Positions 63,979 through 64,000 of a stretch of 64,000 nt of DNA are shown here, one piece after another. A program made the position numbers and the translations under genes. The stretch is from positions 4,092,001 through 4,156,000 of the forward strand of contig NZ_CP032419.1 of NCBI RefSeq assembly GCF_003595175.1. Direction: 5' to 3'. The stretch is from Pseudomonas cavernae. Its GTDB lineage: Bacteria > Pseudomonadota > Gammaproteobacteria > Pseudomonadales > Pseudomonadaceae. The notes under the pieces were generated by a model. It did not search any database. It worked only from the letters and a program-made list of their open reading frames with translations, and had not been told where the DNA came from. The number at the start of each line of letters is the position of its first letter. Position 1 is the stretch's first letter.

Positions 63979-64000
63979 ATGCGCTGGGCGACTATATTCT
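63979..64000 (+). CDS. Possible start of a further gene, cut by the window end
   Basis: An ATG at 63979 (MRWATIF...) has AAGGA nine bases upstream. Only seven codons are in the window, so no product can be named and the call may be wrong. Confidence 0.3.

Overview
The window is a GC-rich, densely coded chromosomal stretch from a gammaproteobacterium of the genus Pseudomonas (in the broad sense, probably not P. aeruginosa). The evidence is the gene content and order: gatA-gatB, tctC/opdH/tctDE, roxSR, dpp genes, piuBAC, speC, ampDE, nadC, pilA, pilBCD-coaE-yacG, ndh and a tRNA Asn-Pro-Lys cluster follow the order I remember for this part of Pseudomonas chromosomes. That comparison is from memory; no search was run.

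Layout. 1-8.6 kb: the end of gatA, gatB (Glu/Asp-tRNA amidotransferase), a small RlpA-like lipoprotein, a carboxymuconolactone decarboxylase-like protein, an AEC permease, an SbmA/YddA-type ABC exporter, a CitMHS citrate carrier and a TerC-family protein. 8.6-13.7 kb: a tricarboxylate uptake module (TctC-like binding protein, OpdH-like porin, TctD/TctE two-component system) with no adjacent tctAB membrane genes. 13.8-15.7 kb: the RoxS/RoxR (RegB/RegA-type) redox system. 16-24.8 kb: a SIMPL-domain protein and a dipeptide ABC transporter with two tandem binding proteins (dppA, dppA, dppB, dppC, dppD, dppF). 24.8-27.2 kb: the 5-oxoprolinase operon pxpABC. 27.4-39.2 kb: two iron-uptake modules. 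The first is intact (piuB, piuA, piuC plus a Sel1 protein). The second has a piuC and a TonB-receptor paralogue, but its piuB is cut off and joined to a truncated second copy of the speC 3' end. 39.6-50.8 kb: prfC, tatD, a chemoreceptor, a ROK kinase, ampDE, a DUF1631 protein and nadC. 51-58.6 kb: the type IV pilus locus. 58.6-64 kb: coaE, yacG, small conserved proteins, ndh and three tRNAs.

The most unusual region is the pilus locus. The gene in the pilA position encodes only a class III signal and the hydrophobic alpha1 helix (61 residues, about 52 mature). Directly downstream is a separate 145-residue Sec-exported, six-cysteine protein. This looks like a split pilin, comparable in layout to PilA-N/PilA-C of Geobacter. 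Beside it, on the same strand, lies a three-gene ABC transporter (permease, membrane-anchored helical protein, ATPase) that recalls the PilGHI set of Myxococcus. A good sigma-54 promoter match precedes the short pilin gene. The rest of the machinery (pilB, pilC, pilD) is the normal Pseudomonas set.

A second theme is intergenic repeats. About thirty short palindromic elements of several families fill the gaps between genes. Many have the form of two inverted hairpins closed by GTAGGGTGG / CCACCCTAC ends. Four genes (the carboxymuconolactone decarboxylase-like gene, tctE, the second dppA and tatD) take their stop codon from the first bases of such an element.
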